45,453 nt of DNA from Pseudomonadota bacterium. Its GTDB lineage: Bacteria; Pseudomonadota; Gammaproteobacteria; Burkholderiales; Burkholderiaceae_C. Of the stretch, positions 1 to 10,922 are shown piece after piece. Location of the stretch: contig JAIUOM010000020.1 of NCBI GenBank assembly GCA_020161215.1, positions 1 to 45,453 on the forward strand. The letters run 5' to 3'. Each line of letters begins with the position of its first letter. The stretch's first letter is position 1. The notes beneath the pieces are model-generated. The model was not told the origin of the DNA and made no database searches. It saw only the letters and a list, made by a program, of their open reading frames with translations. Position numbers and translations under genes: made by a program.

Positions 1-1659
1 GTGGCAGAACTGGAGATTCAAGCCTTCACCGCCCGCGTCGGTGGAAATCAGCACCCGCGCATCCTTTGCGAACTGCTGCAAGGTGCGCGTGCGCGCTTCC
101 ATGTCCATGCTGCCGTTGAGCGTAGCCACCGCAAAGCCCCGACTTTCCAGATAGTCCGCCAGCATCGCCTGCGTGGGCACGAACTCGGTAAACACCAGCA
201 CCTTCAGCGCGGGGTCGGCTTCTTCCTGTTGCAGCTTGTAGATCAGTTCCAGCAGGCTTTCGGCCTTGGCGTCGGTGCCTGCGGCTTCGGTGGAACGCGC
301 AAGCGCAAGCAGCGTTTCCACTTCCGACTTCTCCAGTTCCAGCCCATTGGCCTGCAAGGCCAAGTCCACCTGCGCTTCACCGTCCAGATCCGCCCATTCG
401 TCCGCGCTGAGGTTCTCGAACAAGCGCGTCTGCGCCTGCGGCGTGTCCAGCACCGCCTGGCGCTTTTCCAGCGTGGCGCGAATCGCCGCCGTGCTGGATG
501 TCACCAGCCGCTGCATCAGGATCATCAGAAAGCCGACGTGGCGCTGCTTGGCTGCCAGCGCCTGGTTGTAGCCGTGGCGCACGTAGTCGGTGACGGCTTC
601 GTACAACTGCTGTTGGGCCGCGTGCCGCGTCTGCCATGCCACCGCGTGCAGGCGCGTGAGCCGGGGCCGGAACAGCGGCTGGCCTTCGGCATTGATGGCG
701 GCGCGCTTTTCGGTACGGATCACGAAGGGCTGCACACGCTCGCGGCTGACGCTGCCCTCGTCGGGAAAAGCGTCCCTGTCCAGCAACTGCATCAGGCGCA
801 TGAACTGGTCGGTCTTGCCCTGATGCGGCGTGGCTGAGAGCAGCAGCAGATAGGGCGAGGCTTCGGCCAGCGCCGCGCCCAGCTTGTAGCGCGCCACCTG
901 CTCGGTGCTGCCGCCCATGCGGTGCGCTTCGTCGATGATGACCAAGTCCCACGCCGCCGACACCAAGTCCTCGAAGCGTTCGCGGTTGTAGGTCTGGATC
1001 TGCTCCAGGCTCCAGCCACGGCGCGATTCCAGCGGCTTCACCGAATCCAGCGCGCAGATCACCTGATCGTGCATCCGCCACGGGTTGTCTTCCGCGTTGT
1101 CGCCGCGCCACTGGCGCAAGGCAGCCAATGCCGACGGTTCCACAAAGTGCAAGGGTTCGCCGAAGTGCTGGCGCATTTCCGCCTGCCATTGCCGCACCAG
1201 TCCCTTCGGCGCGACCACCAGAATGCGTTTGGCGCGGCCGCGCAGTTTCAATTCACGCAAAACCAAACCCGCTTCGATGGTCTTGCCCAAGCCCACCTCG
1301 TCCGCCAACAGGTAGCGGATACGATCCTGCCCCACGGCGCGGTTCAGTGCGTAAAGCTGGTGCGGCAGCGGGATGACGCTGGACTGGATGGGCGCGAGCA
1401 GCAGGTTTTCTTCCAGCGCGTCCTGCAACTTGGCCGCTGCCGTGGCGTGCAGAAGCTGCTCCACCGTGGGCTGCACGCTGGAAAGCAGAGCCAGTTCCGC
1501 CGCCCGCGCACGCAGCACGGCGTTTTTCGACGGCAGCCACACACGGTAAGCCGCTTCGCCCCACAGCGCCAGCCGCTCCACCACGCGGCAAGGCGTGGCC
1601 TGCCGGGTGTGCCAGCACCAGTCGCCGGTGTCGAAGCCTCCGCTACCTGTTGCCACCAT
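1..1659 (-). CDS. brxHII: SNF2-family DEAH helicase of a BREX type 3 system (3' part beyond window)
   Basis: An open minus-strand frame runs from ATG at 1659 to the window edge without a stop, so 553 codons of a longer protein are visible. Helicase motifs are clear: the Walker A region ADEVGLGKTIEAG, the DEAH box VIIDEAHRMGG, motif III LLLSATPHQGKTD, and the start of helicase lobe 2 (VLVFTEFVPTQ, then LISTDAGGEGLNLQ at the edge). This is the HepA/SNF2 architecture. An in-frame TGA two codons upstream of the ATG fixes the start. The gene follows the methylase after 3 nt, so the two are co-transcribed and probably translationally coupled. SNF2-type helicases next to a Zn-ribbon adenine methylase and a BrxC ATPase are the BrxHII of BREX type 3. 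The family assignment is firm; the BREX role rests on context. Confidence 0.87.
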   Translation of the reverse strand, partial: MVATGSGGFDTGDWCWHTRQATPCRVVERLALWGEAAYRVWLPSKNAVLRARAAELALLSSVQPTVEQLLHATAAAKLQDALEENLLLAPIQSSVIPLPHQLYALNRAVGQDRIRYLLADEVGLGKTIEAGLVLRELKLRGRAKRILVVAPKGLVRQWQAEMRQHFGEPLHFVEPSALAALRQWRGDNAEDNPWRMHDQVICALDSVKPLESRRGWSLEQIQTYNRERFEDLVSAAWDLVIIDEAHRMGGSTEQVARYKLGAALAEASPYLLLLSATPHQGKTDQFMRLMQLLDRDAFPDEGSVSRERVQPFVIRTEKRAAINAEGQPLFRPRLTRLHAVAWQTRHAAQQQLYEAVTDYVRHGYNQALAAKQRHVGFLMILMQRLVTSSTAAIRATLEKRQAVLDTPQAQTRLFENLSADEWADLDGEAQVDLALQANGLELEKSEVETLLALARSTEAAGTDAKAESLLELIYKLQQEEADPALKVLVFTEFVPTQAMLADYLESRGFAVATLNGSMDMEARTRTLQQFAKDARVLISTDAGGEGLNLQFCH

Positions 1660-1662
1660 TGA

Positions 1663-4446
1663 TCACGCCCCGTCTTCGCTACGCGTCAGCGCCATGTCGT
1701 ACAGGGTGAGCAGCTTCTCGTCTTCTTGCAGGGTTTCGTCGGGCAGCTTGTGGGCGATGGCGAGGATGGTGGCGTAGTCCTTCCTGGCCCAGGCATCGCG
1801 GAAACCGGCGCGCAGCACTTCCAGGCGCGATTCCTTGATCTTGCGACCGGTGAAGGTCTTGTACTGCTCGAATTCCTTGAGCAGCGCCTTTTCGCGCTTT
1901 TTCTCCAAGTCCTGCGCCTTGTTCGGGTCGGGCACGTACCAGCGGTCTTGCGCCTTGGCGATCAGGCGCGGATCGTTTTTCTCCAGCCCGCGCAGGTCGT
2001 GGTAGTTGGTGGAGAGGTAGCGGTGAATCTGGCTGGGCACTTCGCCCGCGCCCTCGAAGCGCAGGAAGTTGGCTTCCAGCAGCGCCGAGAGTTCCGGGCG
2101 GGTTTCGTGCTTCTTCCAGCCCGCGCCCAGTTGCTTGATGAACTCCGGGTGGATGTCCTGATAGGTGGAAGGCCGCGCCTTCAGGTAGTCCGCCGCCCAG
2201 TCGATGGCGCTGCGCTCGTCGGAGACGAACAGTTCCATCTGCGGCGCTTGCGCGGTCTGCGCGCGCTTCTTGTCGTATTCGGTGACTTGCTCGGGCAGAA
2301 AGACCATGCCGTCGCGTTCGGGAAAGCGGCTGCGCAGGCCGTCCTGAAACTCCTGACTGGAAAGCGGCACGGGCGCGCTGTGCCGCACGAACCACGCCAC
2401 CATGCGGTCGAACAAGATGCGCGGATCGCGTTCGGCGACAAACTCCAGCTCGCCACCTTTCATCTTCACCACGGGAAGCTGCTTCAAGTGGGTCTGCACA
2501 AAGTCCCACGCCGATTCCGGCGTTGCGCCACGTTCTGCGAATCGCTGCTCCAGACCACCGTTGGGCTTGTAGGCGGAAATCACCAGGTCCTGCTTGACGG
2601 CCACCGCTGTGGTTACAGCCTTGAAGCTACCTTGCTGCTTGTCCAGCGCGGAAACATTGGCAACGACGAACCCGGCTTGCTGCATGGCAGTTTGCAAACC
2701 ATTCCATACTGCCGCTTGCGTGTTGGAAAACACCACCGTCATCCAGCGGCCCGGTTTGAGCACACGGAAATACTCGCTGAAGCAATCGGCCATCAGCTTG
2801 CGGTAGTCGTCCACCGACTTCTGCGCCGCCCGGTTTTCCTTGGCGCGATCAACGATGGCGTCCAGCTTGGCTTGCGTCATCACGCCATGCCAAGCCTCAA
2901 CGATGAAATTCAGCTCGGCATAGGGCAGGTTTTCGCCGAAAGGTGGATCGGTGAAGATGTAATCTATGCATCCATCTGGTAGCGGCAGTCGCGCTGCCGT
3001 ACCGGTAGTGATCGCCGCATTAGCGGGTGCTGTTTGGTATTGCTGGAATGCCTTAACCAATCGTTCCAACTTGCCATCAAGGATGTACCAAGGGCTGCAT
3101 TCAGAATGTTGAGCTGCCACGTAATAAACGCCAGCCAGCATACGGTTAACTTGTGAAAAATGTGTAGGGCCATAGCGGTTGAGGAGCGACAGTCCTGGAA
3201 TGGCCTGCTCCACCATAAACACCATGAAGTCGCGAACACGGGCATCAGGGTGCGCTTTTGCTTTTGTCCACAACGCCCCCATCGCCTGCGCAGCACGCGG
3301 TAAGAACATGTGATGGGTGTGGGTGATTCCCTTGTCGCGCATCCGTGGTGCTTCCCACATATCCGCGAAGGGAAACGCAACCACGGGTACATCGGCAGGC
3401 AGCGGCAAGGCATCAATCTTTGCCAGTGTCGCCAAGTCCGCCGCATCCGGTTTTTTCTCGTACTTTGTTTTGCCGATGCGATACGAAATCAGGCTGGGCA
3501 CGCGCTTGAGCGTTTGCAGTGTGGTGCCCGTGGCGCTATCCAGCTTGGTGACGTAGAGCCGCTCCAGCTTTTTCTTGGTCAGGCCGGCATTGCAGTGCGG
3601 GCACGGAAACTCATCTTTGACACGCTTGGATTCCTCATCCAAGGCCTCATCCAGAAAATTCACTTCACCCGCACATTCCGGGCAAGTGAACACCTCGCTC
3701 CACACCGTGTATTCAATGCGGCCTTTCGTCTTGCCATCGCTGTGCAGCGTTTCGTACATCCAGCCGATGTCTTGCTCCACGGCCTTGAGCAGTTGCTTGC
3801 CCGCCTTGGCGAAGGCGTCCACATCGAAGGGAATGTTGTAGTTCGCGCCGATGAAGGTGGCGGCGGGCGACAGGTCGTTGAGCACCGCGCGGCGCGCACC
3901 CCACTTGGGCGCAGCGCGACCTTCCTTCTTCCACGTCTGCTCCAGTTCAAAACGATAGTTGGCCGGCGCCGTGCCGCACCATTGCGCGGCCACGCCGGTC
4001 ATGCCCGAACCGGAAAAACCGTCCAGCACCACATCGCCCGGCTGCGTGTAGTGCAGGATCGATGGCACGATGGCCAGGTGTGGCACCTTGGTGTGGTAGC
4101 TGTGCGCCTTGTAGATGGCATCGGTCTTACCCACGCTCACGTCAATCGCCAGCGGCTCGCGGCTGTACTTCACCGCCGGGTCGTAGGGCTTGCCGTAGTG
4201 CGCCACGAACTCCGCCAGCCACGGGTTCGGGCAAGCGGTGTAGTACGGCGGGTCGGACATGGCGAGGATGGCTTCGTCCGTGCCCTGAGGGAAACCTTCC
4301 TGCTGACGGAACGCCGGAGCTTTCAGCTTCTCGGCCAACAGCGCAAGGAAATGCGCGCGGCGCGCGTCGTCGCTGGGGAAGGTTTGGCCCAGGCATTCGA
4401 CGGGGCCGGATGCTTTTTTATCGTGATTACCGAGCAGGTCATTCAT
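1663..4446 (-). CDS. pglXI: BREX type 3 adenine-specific DNA methyltransferase with Zn ribbon (PglXI-like)
   Basis: The protein is a large N6-adenine methylase of the COG1743/DUF1156-like group. Numbered from the upstream ATG at 4497, it shows SDPPYY at 81-86, the SAM-binding motif DGFSGSG at 159-165, a Zn ribbon made by CPEC (272-275) and CPHC (299-302), and a second catalytic-type motif TDPPFGENL from 516. I chose ATG 4446 (927 aa) because GGGGAG lies about 10 nt upstream, while ATG 4497 (944 aa) has no purine-rich site. In BREX the methylase marks self DNA at a non-palindromic site and is also needed for exclusion of phage. It is preceded by the Abi-C-like gene after about 120 nt and followed by the helicase after 3 nt. 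The methylase identity is certain; the subtype name comes from the gene order. Confidence 0.87.
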   Translation of the reverse strand: MNDLLGNHDKKASGPVECLGQTFPSDDARRAHFLALLAEKLKAPAFRQQEGFPQGTDEAILAMSDPPYYTACPNPWLAEFVAHYGKPYDPAVKYSREPLAIDVSVGKTDAIYKAHSYHTKVPHLAIVPSILHYTQPGDVVLDGFSGSGMTGVAAQWCGTAPANYRFELEQTWKKEGRAAPKWGARRAVLNDLSPAATFIGANYNIPFDVDAFAKAGKQLLKAVEQDIGWMYETLHSDGKTKGRIEYTVWSEVFTCPECAGEVNFLDEALDEESKRVKDEFPCPHCNAGLTKKKLERLYVTKLDSATGTTLQTLKRVPSLISYRIGKTKYEKKPDAADLATLAKIDALPLPADVPVVAFPFADMWEAPRMRDKGITHTHHMFLPRAAQAMGALWTKAKAHPDARVRDFMVFMVEQAIPGLSLLNRYGPTHFSQVNRMLAGVYYVAAQHSECSPWYILDGKLERLVKAFQQYQTAPANAAITTGTAARLPLPDGCIDYIFTDPPFGENLPYAELNFIVEAWHGVMTQAKLDAIVDRAKENRAAQKSVDDYRKLMADCFSEYFRVLKPGRWMTVVFSNTQAAVWNGLQTAMQQAGFVVANVSALDKQQGSFKAVTTAVAVKQDLVISAYKPNGGLEQRFAERGATPESAWDFVQTHLKQLPVVKMKGGELEFVAERDPRILFDRMVAWFVRHSAPVPLSSQEFQDGLRSRFPERDGMVFLPEQVTEYDKKRAQTAQAPQMELFVSDERSAIDWAADYLKARPSTYQDIHPEFIKQLGAGWKKHETRPELSALLEANFLRFEGAGEVPSQIHRYLSTNYHDLRGLEKNDPRLIAKAQDRWYVPDPNKAQDLEKKREKALLKEFEQYKTFTGRKIKESRLEVLRAGFRDAWARKDYATILAIAHKLPDETLQEDEKLLTLYDMALTRSEDGA

Positions 4447-4565
4447 ATTCGTATCGCTCCCCGCCACATTCAACGGCGCAAAGTTGGGCGTTTGCATTTG
4501 GCAGGAAACAGATTTCCTTGCGCTTGAGTTTCAGGTTCATTGGCAACGTCTTCGTCATGCTCGCC

Positions 4566-5315
4566 TCACATGAAATTGAGCATAAGACGCCCGATGGAGT
4601 TGGTCAGATCACGGGCAAAGACGGCAAGCCACCGCTGAGAGTCGCCGCCAAAATGCGACTCGCTGAAGCCATTCCTTGAGTTTGCAATCGCGTTCGTCAA
4701 CGTCGGCATGGCGTTGACGATCTCGACAGGAAACGGGCCTTGCGCCTGAAGTTTTCTGATGATGTCGTCCTTCACCACTTTGCATAAGGGCATCAAGTCC
4801 GTCAGTGCGGCTTGATCGGGGACGTGCTTGCGCACGTAGGCTTTGTAGAGTCCCTCAAGGCAGGTGTAGCTCAGCGTCGTTGCGCGGTTGTAGTGGTGAG
4901 CATCAACGGCATGGTCAATGTCCTTGAGGCTGTTGTTCAGTTTCTCCGAGTTCCAGAGATCGACAGGAACCACGGTGGTTGGCACCGCATAGCCGCCGCC
5001 AAAAACGATGCCTCTGATGGCATCCACCTCGCTCTTGGCGTGGGGTTCAAGCACATCAATGAACAATCTGAACAACTGGAACCGTTGCTGCTCAGGTAGC
5101 TCGCGGATCACGTCCCAGTAATAGTCTTTGCGGGACGTGCTCTTACCTTGCTGCTGCCTCAGGGGAATGAGCTGACCGTAGCTGGGTGAGCCGGGATCGA
5201 CCTGTTGCACGATGCGCAGAAAATCCCCGCCGCTGTGATAAGCCGGGGTGTCTTTCCTGTCCAGCAAGGAAAATAGCTGGTTGTATGCCGCTATCCAGTT
5301 GACCGAGGTACTCAT
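4566..5315 (-). CDS. Abi-C-like protein nested in the BREX operon
   Basis: This 249-aa protein starts at ATG 5315, which overlaps the stop of the Schlafen-like gene as ATGA; a longer frame reaching 5546 only reads through that gene. The first ~100 residues are charged and helical. The C-terminal ~80 residues, with [14 protein letters not shown] and then [14 protein letters not shown] and a final helix, resemble the abortive-infection C-terminal (Abi_C) fold found in many defence proteins. The match is from memory of the family pattern and is moderate. No catalytic motif, signal peptide or membrane segment is visible. Translational coupling to the Schlafen-like ATPase suggests the two proteins act together as an accessory pair carried inside BREX. 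I do not know its biochemical activity. Confidence 0.68.
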   Translation of the reverse strand: MSTSVNWIAAYNQLFSLLDRKDTPAYHSGGDFLRIVQQVDPGSPSYGQLIPLRQQQGKSTSRKDYYWDVIRELPEQQRFQLFRLFIDVLEPHAKSEVDAIRGIVFGGGYAVPTTVVPVDLWNSEKLNNSLKDIDHAVDAHHYNRATTLSYTCLEGLYKAYVRKHVPDQAALTDLMPLCKVVKDDIIRKLQAQGPFPVEIVNAMPTLTNAIANSRNGFSESHFGGDSQRWLAVFARDLTNSIGRLMLNFM

Positions 5316-7177
5316 GGCGCGGCCTGCTGTTGTTCGTGCAGCAGCTTGAGCTGCACGCCCGCGTCGGTGAGCACGTAGCGTTGCTGCGGCGAACGCGGTT
5401 TGTCGGGGATGGTCAGGCGCAGCACGCCACCGGTGAGCAGCGGCTCCAGATGTGTGGCCACGAAGTGCGGACGCTGGCGGTAGCCGGTGTGGGCCATCAG
5501 CTCGGCCAGCGAGCGCGGCACGTCGGCGTGGCCGACGATGCGCCACTGCACATCGGTCAACCGATCAAGTGACCGATCAAGTCCGGGCTGCTCTGGCGCG
5601 ACTTGTTCGGTGGCTTGTTCGGTGGAGCCTGTCGCCGCCGTTTCTGCGACAGATGGTTGATTTTTCTCACTATTTTCCGCATGACCGGGCGCGGCGGGCA
5701 GGAAACGGGCGCGCAGGTGCTCGGCCAGACCGAACAAGTTGCCGGTTTCGCCCTGCACCACGAGCAGGGCTTGTACAGTGAGCCGCTGCACAAGCTGGCG
5801 GGCGTCCGCACCGGACAGGCCGGTGAGCGCCTTCACGTCGGTCAGGTCGATCTGGCCTTTGCGGGTGAGGTAGGCAAAGACGTCGGCCTCTTGCGCGGAC
5901 AGGCGAACGCCCAAGTTGGCTTGCGCCAAGATCTGCGCTTCCGTCAGTAGCCGTTCTTTGGGCAGGGTCAGGCGGAACGATTTTTCCGCCTTGTCGTTGT
6001 CGATTTCCGGCGGCAGGTTGCCCAGTTGCCGCCAACTTGCGTAGATGGCTCCGACGCCCGAACCCGCTTGGTCGGACAGGCCGATGCGGCGGAACAAGGC
6101 GACGATGCTGGGGTTGCGTACCGGCTTTTCGCCTGGATCGAGAAGCTGCTCGCGGGGTGCGAACGCATCGCCGGGGTTGAAGAACTCCGACTGGTCTCGA
6201 AAGAACAGGATCGTGGGCCAGCGCGTCTGCTCACCGAAATCTTGGTGGATCAGCAGATTGATGGCCGCTTCGCGGAAGGAGATGTAGTCCGGCGGATCAT
6301 CCGCGCGGTGCAGCTTGCCCGGATCGACCGCGAAGGGGTGCTCGGAATGCCGGGTGTAGAAACCCACCATCGTTTGCCACGTCTTCAGAAGGTTTTCTTC
6401 TGGCACGGGCGTCATCCGGTCGGCCCAGCGCACTTCTGCTGAGTAGGCTGTCTTGGCTTCACGATAGACCCGGAAATCGACAACGGGCCGCGAGAGAATT
6501 TGACGAACCGCCGCGTCCGTGCCGAAAACCAGAATGCCTGCGCGCGTCGGGATCAGTTGGTGCTGCTTGCTGACGATGCAGGCCATCTGATGCAAAAAAT
6601 CGGTGTCTGAAAGCTGCTCGTAGCGACCGGGGTTGCGTTCGGTGTGGCGCTGGCGATACCAGCGCACCGTGGTTTCGTCGAAGCAATTTTCGACGCTGAA
6701 ATCCGGCAACGGCTCGCTGTCGAAGCGCGTGTCGGATGCATCGCGGATGAAGCGCAGCAGTTCGTCGCCGGTGCAGGTGTCGTCACGCCCACCACGGCGG
6801 ATGTAGGCTTTGTGCGGGGTGCGATCAATGAACACGGGCTTTTCGTTGCGCTTGGCTTCCGGCACATAGAAGGCCAGAACCGTGCCTTCAGCCAAGGTGT
6901 GCACCGACCCATTTATGGGCAGGAAGACACTGATCTTGTGGGCGTCACGAACTTGCCCAAGGAAGTCGTTTTGCATCTTGTCGGCATCGGTGACCCCGGT
7001 GACGGTGAATGCACCGTTGGCCTGCTTCACACCGAACACCAGATGACCGCCCGTGGTGTTGGCAAAGGCGCTGACCGTGGACAGCGCATCCTTGGGAACA
7101 GCCCACGCTGCTTCCTTGAATTCGATGTCGCTCCATTCGATGGATTGGAGTCGGGCAAGCAGTTCGTCTCGGGTCAT
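5312..7177 (-). CDS. Schlafen AlbA_2-domain putative ATP-binding/DNA-binding protein
   Basis: The 621-aa protein has the COG2865 architecture. Residues ~15-140 form the Schlafen AlbA_2 domain, with the diagnostic IEFKEA followed by [12 protein letters not shown]. Residues ~300-400 contain a GHKL-type segment: [19 protein letters not shown], then [22 protein letters not shown] winged-helix-like region follows, then a low-complexity linker (~505-545) and a second C-terminal winged-helix-like segment. ATG 7177 lies 4 nt after the brxC stop. Proteins of this class are often annotated as RecG-like helicases or regulators but lack helicase motifs; several Schlafen-domain proteins act in nucleic-acid binding or cleavage. 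Its place between brxC and pglXI is not part of the core BREX-3 set, so it is probably an accessory effector or regulator. Confidence 0.82.
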   Translation of the reverse strand: MTRDELLARLQSIEWSDIEFKEAAWAVPKDALSTVSAFANTTGGHLVFGVKQANGAFTVTGVTDADKMQNDFLGQVRDAHKISVFLPINGSVHTLAEGTVLAFYVPEAKRNEKPVFIDRTPHKAYIRRGGRDDTCTGDELLRFIRDASDTRFDSEPLPDFSVENCFDETTVRWYRQRHTERNPGRYEQLSDTDFLHQMACIVSKQHQLIPTRAGILVFGTDAAVRQILSRPVVDFRVYREAKTAYSAEVRWADRMTPVPEENLLKTWQTMVGFYTRHSEHPFAVDPGKLHRADDPPDYISFREAAINLLIHQDFGEQTRWPTILFFRDQSEFFNPGDAFAPREQLLDPGEKPVRNPSIVALFRRIGLSDQAGSGVGAIYASWRQLGNLPPEIDNDKAEKSFRLTLPKERLLTEAQILAQANLGVRLSAQEADVFAYLTRKGQIDLTDVKALTGLSGADARQLVQRLTVQALLVVQGETGNLFGLAEHLRARFLPAAPGHAENSEKNQPSVAETAATGSTEQATEQVAPEQPGLDRSLDRLTDVQWRIVGHADVPRSLAELMAHTGYRQRPHFVATHLEPLLTGGVLRLTIPDKPRSPQQRYVLTDAGVQLKLLHEQQQAAP

Positions 7178-7181
7178 GGCG

Positions 7182-10100
7182 TCACTCGATCACGAACCTC
7201 AGCTTGGTGGCGTCCTTGCCCTTGCTGCGCTCGCTGATGAGCGCGTCGAACCGCTTGCGCAGTTCTTCGGGCATGGCGGGTGAGCCGCCTTGCAGCAGGG
7301 CTTGGCGCAGTTCGCCGGTGGTGACCGCGATCTTCTCCAGACCGGACAGGGCTTCCTGCACGGCGCTGGCGAAATCGGATGTCACCGGCTCCGGCAGCCT
7401 GCGTGCGGCGAGGAAAGCGTCGATCAGCTTCTTCGCAGCGGGCGGCAATAGATCCAAGCTGTCCTGCGTGAACGGATCTTCCAAATTTTCCAGCAGGGTT
7501 TGTTGCCAGTTGGCCTGCAACTGATCTAGGTCGTCGTCGAGCTTGTTCAGGCGATTGGCAGCGGGCAGCAGTTCCAGTTGTTCGGCGGACGGGCGGAACT
7601 GGCAGTGCGGGCACACCGGCGCGGTGAACAGCGTCGGCTCGTCCAGCGCGGAGCAGCTTTTCAGGCCGTTGAGCGCATCCTCGAAGGCGGTGAGCTGGCT
7701 GGTGGGCATCAAGGACACGCCCGCCAGCACGCGCAGGGACAGCAGACGGTCGTCGCGGCGCAGGGCGTTGCGGGTTTTCTCCTCGGAGACGCCCAGCCGC
7801 GCCTTGCTGTGGCTTGCGATGTAGGCGGCGATGTAGTCCTTTTTGAGTTGCGCCAGCGTCTGGCGGCCTTCGCCGAGCACGGTGGCGGCACGTTCCGCTG
7901 TGCGGTCTTCGCCGAGCTTGTCGAACAGCGCCTTGCGCGCGGCTTCAGCCTGCTTCACCCAGCCGTGGTCGGGCTGCAAAACCATCTCCGCCTGCGAGAG
8001 GTAGGACGCAGTGCCGCCGAGTTCGCCAACCAGTTCCAACAGGCGCTCAACGCCGGTGAGCACATCCAGATTCTTCTTCTGGGTGTCGAGATCGTCCTGC
8101 GTGACGCGCAGGTTCTTGAGCTTGCCGACGGTGTTGTAGGGCGACAGCGACTCGGTGAACTTCTTGAGCGCATCCAGCCGCGCATACCAGTCCTTGGCTT
8201 CTTCGTCGCGCAGCAGGCTTTGGCCCCAGAAGCCGAGCTTGCCCTGCTGGAGATCGGAGCCAGCCTTGAGCACGCGCGGCACCAGCGCGCTGACCTTCTC
8301 CTGCAAGGCAACGACGGGTTCCGTGTCACCCTGACTGGCCTTTTGCGCCAGACCGGACGGCAGGCCGAGCAACTCGAACAGCGCACGCAGCACCGCGAGG
8401 TTGATTTCCTTGGGTGCTTCGATGTGCTTGAACTGCTTGAGTTCGTCGAGGGAGCGTTCGGCCAGCAAGGCGAGCTTGCCGGAGTCGATCTTGTCGCCAG
8501 TGATGGAAAGCACGATGTCGCCGGAATACACCAGCGTGCCCAACACCGCGACGAGCAAATCGGGTTCCAGACGGAGCTTGGCGGGCGCGAAATATTCCAC
8601 GTCGGTTGCGCCGGTGATGAGTTCGTTGCGGTTGAGCACCTGGCCGTGGCCTTTGGCTTTGAGGCGGTTCAGCACCTCTTGCGCGTAGCGCGAGCTGGCC
8701 GGGTCGATGCGTTCGCCATCGAGCACTTCCAGCGCGTCGAGCACGGCGGTGGCGTCCTTGGTACGCGTGCCACCGGCCAGTGCGCGCAGCGTGCTGGTGA
8801 TGAGCGATTTGCGGTTGGCTTCGGTGACCAGCATCGGGAACTTGGGGTATTCGGGCGCGATGTCGGCGAAACGCTGGGCCAAGACCAAGCCCGAGACGAT
8901 GTTCACGATGTCGCGGAAGTTGATGCGCTCATCCGGCCCCAAGCGTGCGCGGTCGCGCAGTGAGACACCCTTCGCCCAGTCTTGCAGCGTTTTGGCCTTG
9001 CCTTGATAGGTAACTTCAAAAGCGGTGAGCTGCTTTTCTTGCAACCACTTGCTCATGGCGCGCAGAGAATCCTGCGCCTTGGACTGATAGACGGCCTTTG
9101 CGCCGCCGCTGGCGGTGGATGCCAAGTCCAGCGAGGCGGCGTATTGCGACAGGTGACGCTTGTAGTCCTCGTCCGGCGATTTCAGGCGGAAGAACACTTC
9201 GTCCGGTTGCTGCGTATCGGTGAAGCGCGGCTTGTCGAAGGGCTGGATGAAGTAGATGTAGAAGTCGCGCTCCGGCTGCGCCGTGGGGCGGTCGTTGGGC
9301 GCGCCGAAGAACAGGTAGCCCAGGCGTTCGACGCGGCGCTCCTGCCACTCGATTTGGTACTGCCAAATTTGGAAGCCGGGATAGCGCAGATCGTCGCTGC
9401 ACTCCATCAGCGCCTTGACGGCACTGTAGTAGGCGCGGTCGAGCGCATCGTCGGACAGGGCTTCGGCGCGCTTTTCGATCTGGGCGTCGTAGTCGATGTC
9501 CTTCTTCAGGTCGAGGTAATACTGTTCCGTGTCGGCGGCCTTGGAGATGAACTGGCCGTTGACGGTTTTCAGTACCTCGCGCATGACCGTCTGCACCATC
9601 GACAGCAGGTTCTCGGCGGGTTCGCCGGGCATGTCCTCCACGCCGGACTGGAACAGGCACAGGGAGTCGCGCAGTTCGGCGGCAGTGGGGCCAATCGGGA
9701 TGTGGATGTCGCCGCCGGTGGTCAGGCGATGCACGGCCAAGCCATTGATGACGCGTAGCGCCATCGGCTTGTAGGCCGGGCGCGTGAATGCCTGCTGGAT
9801 GCGGGATTCGAGCACTTCGGAGACGCGCAGCACTTCCTTGATGTTGGGGTCGGCGCGCAGCACCTGATTACTCTTGACCGTGTTCCAGAAGCTCTCGTAG
9901 GCGATCAGTTGCGGGCGGTCGGTGGGCACATCCTGATCGAGGATGGCCTGCATCGCGGCTTCGATGGTCTTGAGCGCGCCGCGTTTTTCGGTGAAGTGAA
10001 TCTGCTCGAAGGTCTTGAGGTAGTCCGGGTGAACCGGGAACAGCCGGACGTATTCGTCCATGCGCTCGTTCATCGAACCGTAGAACTTGGCGAAGGGCTT

Positions 10101-10922
10101 GAGGTATTCGCGGATCTTGTTCTGCTGGTCGGCAGATTTCTTGAGCAGGCGCGCGGAGACGACGAAGCTCACGTCCTGACGGTCGATCAGGATTTGGGTG
10201 AAGCGCTCGTTGACGCGGCGAATGCTGTCGGCCACGTGCTGGAAGCGGCCACTGTCGAAGATGGCTTCCTGCACGCCCGCGACGAAGCGGAATTTCAAGT
10301 GTTTGGCGACTTCGCCGATCTGGCGCAGGATGGCCAGGTCGAGCACCAGTTCGTGATCGCGGCGCGATTGCAGATATTCAAGGAACTCGTCCACCACGAG
10401 CAGCAGCCCTTGGTTCGGGAATTTTTCGCCGAACGCGGCCATCATCTCCTCGAAGGAATCCTTGTTGTTCAGTTCCTGATCCGCCGCTGGGAAGGTGAAA
10501 TCCACACCGAGCTTCTTGAGGAAGCGTTCGAGCTGCTGGGTGATGATTTGGCGCAGCGGCATTTCCAGACCGCCGATTTCGATACGCAGCACCTTGAACT
10601 GCCCGGCGATGGACGAAACCGCATCCACGACCTTGGGGTGACGGATCATCGGCGCGTAGGCTGCGTCTTCGGCCACCAGCGACAGCACCGACATCAAGTG
10701 CGACTTACCCGTGCCGTAGTTGCCGACGATGAGTACGCCCTTGTGATCGACCGCTTCGTCAAAGCCAAGCTGGGGCACCATGAGCTTGGCGATGCGCTCG
10801 GCCATGTCGTCGGAGATGACGAAGGTCGAGACGAGCTTCTTGGCTTCGTCCGGGCGGTCGGCGTCGAGCAGTTGGACGACGGATTCGATCTGCTCGAATT
10901 GAATCAGGTCTTTGTATTTCAT
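7182..10922 (-). CDS. brxC: BREX type 3 BrxC/PglY-like large P-loop ATPase (DUF6079)
   Basis: The protein has 1246 aa, the usual length of BrxC/PglY. Walker A is GNYGTGKS at residues 67-74 and Walker B is LLLVVDEF at about 173-180, followed by a long helical body. A CPHC pair sits near residue 1100. The N-terminal start [18 protein letters not shown] and the Walker region match the DUF6079 family, which is the BrxC of type 3 systems. ATG 10922 overlaps the stop of brxF as ATGA. BrxC is an essential AAA-like ATPase of BREX that assembles with the other core proteins on DNA. The gene is full length with no frameshift. Confidence 0.9.
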   Translation of the reverse strand: MKYKDLIQFEQIESVVQLLDADRPDEAKKLVSTFVISDDMAERIAKLMVPQLGFDEAVDHKGVLIVGNYGTGKSHLMSVLSLVAEDAAYAPMIRHPKVVDAVSSIAGQFKVLRIEIGGLEMPLRQIITQQLERFLKKLGVDFTFPAADQELNNKDSFEEMMAAFGEKFPNQGLLLVVDEFLEYLQSRRDHELVLDLAILRQIGEVAKHLKFRFVAGVQEAIFDSGRFQHVADSIRRVNERFTQILIDRQDVSFVVSARLLKKSADQQNKIREYLKPFAKFYGSMNERMDEYVRLFPVHPDYLKTFEQIHFTEKRGALKTIEAAMQAILDQDVPTDRPQLIAYESFWNTVKSNQVLRADPNIKEVLRVSEVLESRIQQAFTRPAYKPMALRVINGLAVHRLTTGGDIHIPIGPTAAELRDSLCLFQSGVEDMPGEPAENLLSMVQTVMREVLKTVNGQFISKAADTEQYYLDLKKDIDYDAQIEKRAEALSDDALDRAYYSAVKALMECSDDLRYPGFQIWQYQIEWQERRVERLGYLFFGAPNDRPTAQPERDFYIYFIQPFDKPRFTDTQQPDEVFFRLKSPDEDYKRHLSQYAASLDLASTASGGAKAVYQSKAQDSLRAMSKWLQEKQLTAFEVTYQGKAKTLQDWAKGVSLRDRARLGPDERINFRDIVNIVSGLVLAQRFADIAPEYPKFPMLVTEANRKSLITSTLRALAGGTRTKDATAVLDALEVLDGERIDPASSRYAQEVLNRLKAKGHGQVLNRNELITGATDVEYFAPAKLRLEPDLLVAVLGTLVYSGDIVLSITGDKIDSGKLALLAERSLDELKQFKHIEAPKEINLAVLRALFELLGLPSGLAQKASQGDTEPVVALQEKVSALVPRVLKAGSDLQQGKLGFWGQSLLRDEEAKDWYARLDALKKFTESLSPYNTVGKLKNLRVTQDDLDTQKKNLDVLTGVERLLELVGELGGTASYLSQAEMVLQPDHGWVKQAEAARKALFDKLGEDRTAERAATVLGEGRQTLAQLKKDYIAAYIASHSKARLGVSEEKTRNALRRDDRLLSLRVLAGVSLMPTSQLTAFEDALNGLKSCSALDEPTLFTAPVCPHCQFRPSAEQLELLPAANRLNKLDDDLDQLQANWQQTLLENLEDPFTQDSLDLLPPAAKKLIDAFLAARRLPEPVTSDFASAVQEALSGLEKIAVTTGELRQALLQGGSPAMPEELRKRFDALISERSKGKDATKLRFVIE

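Noticed and set aside
1-4497. DISARM system (helicase plus methylase)
   Set aside because: The ATPase and BrxF next to the methylase, and the absence of DrmA, DrmB (DUF1998) and DrmC genes, fit BREX type 3 better.
7578-8963. Long plus-strand open frame (461 codons) opposite brxC
   Set aside because: It is the antisense shadow of the brxC gene; the translated sequence is repetitive and lacks family motifs, while the minus strand has Walker motifs.
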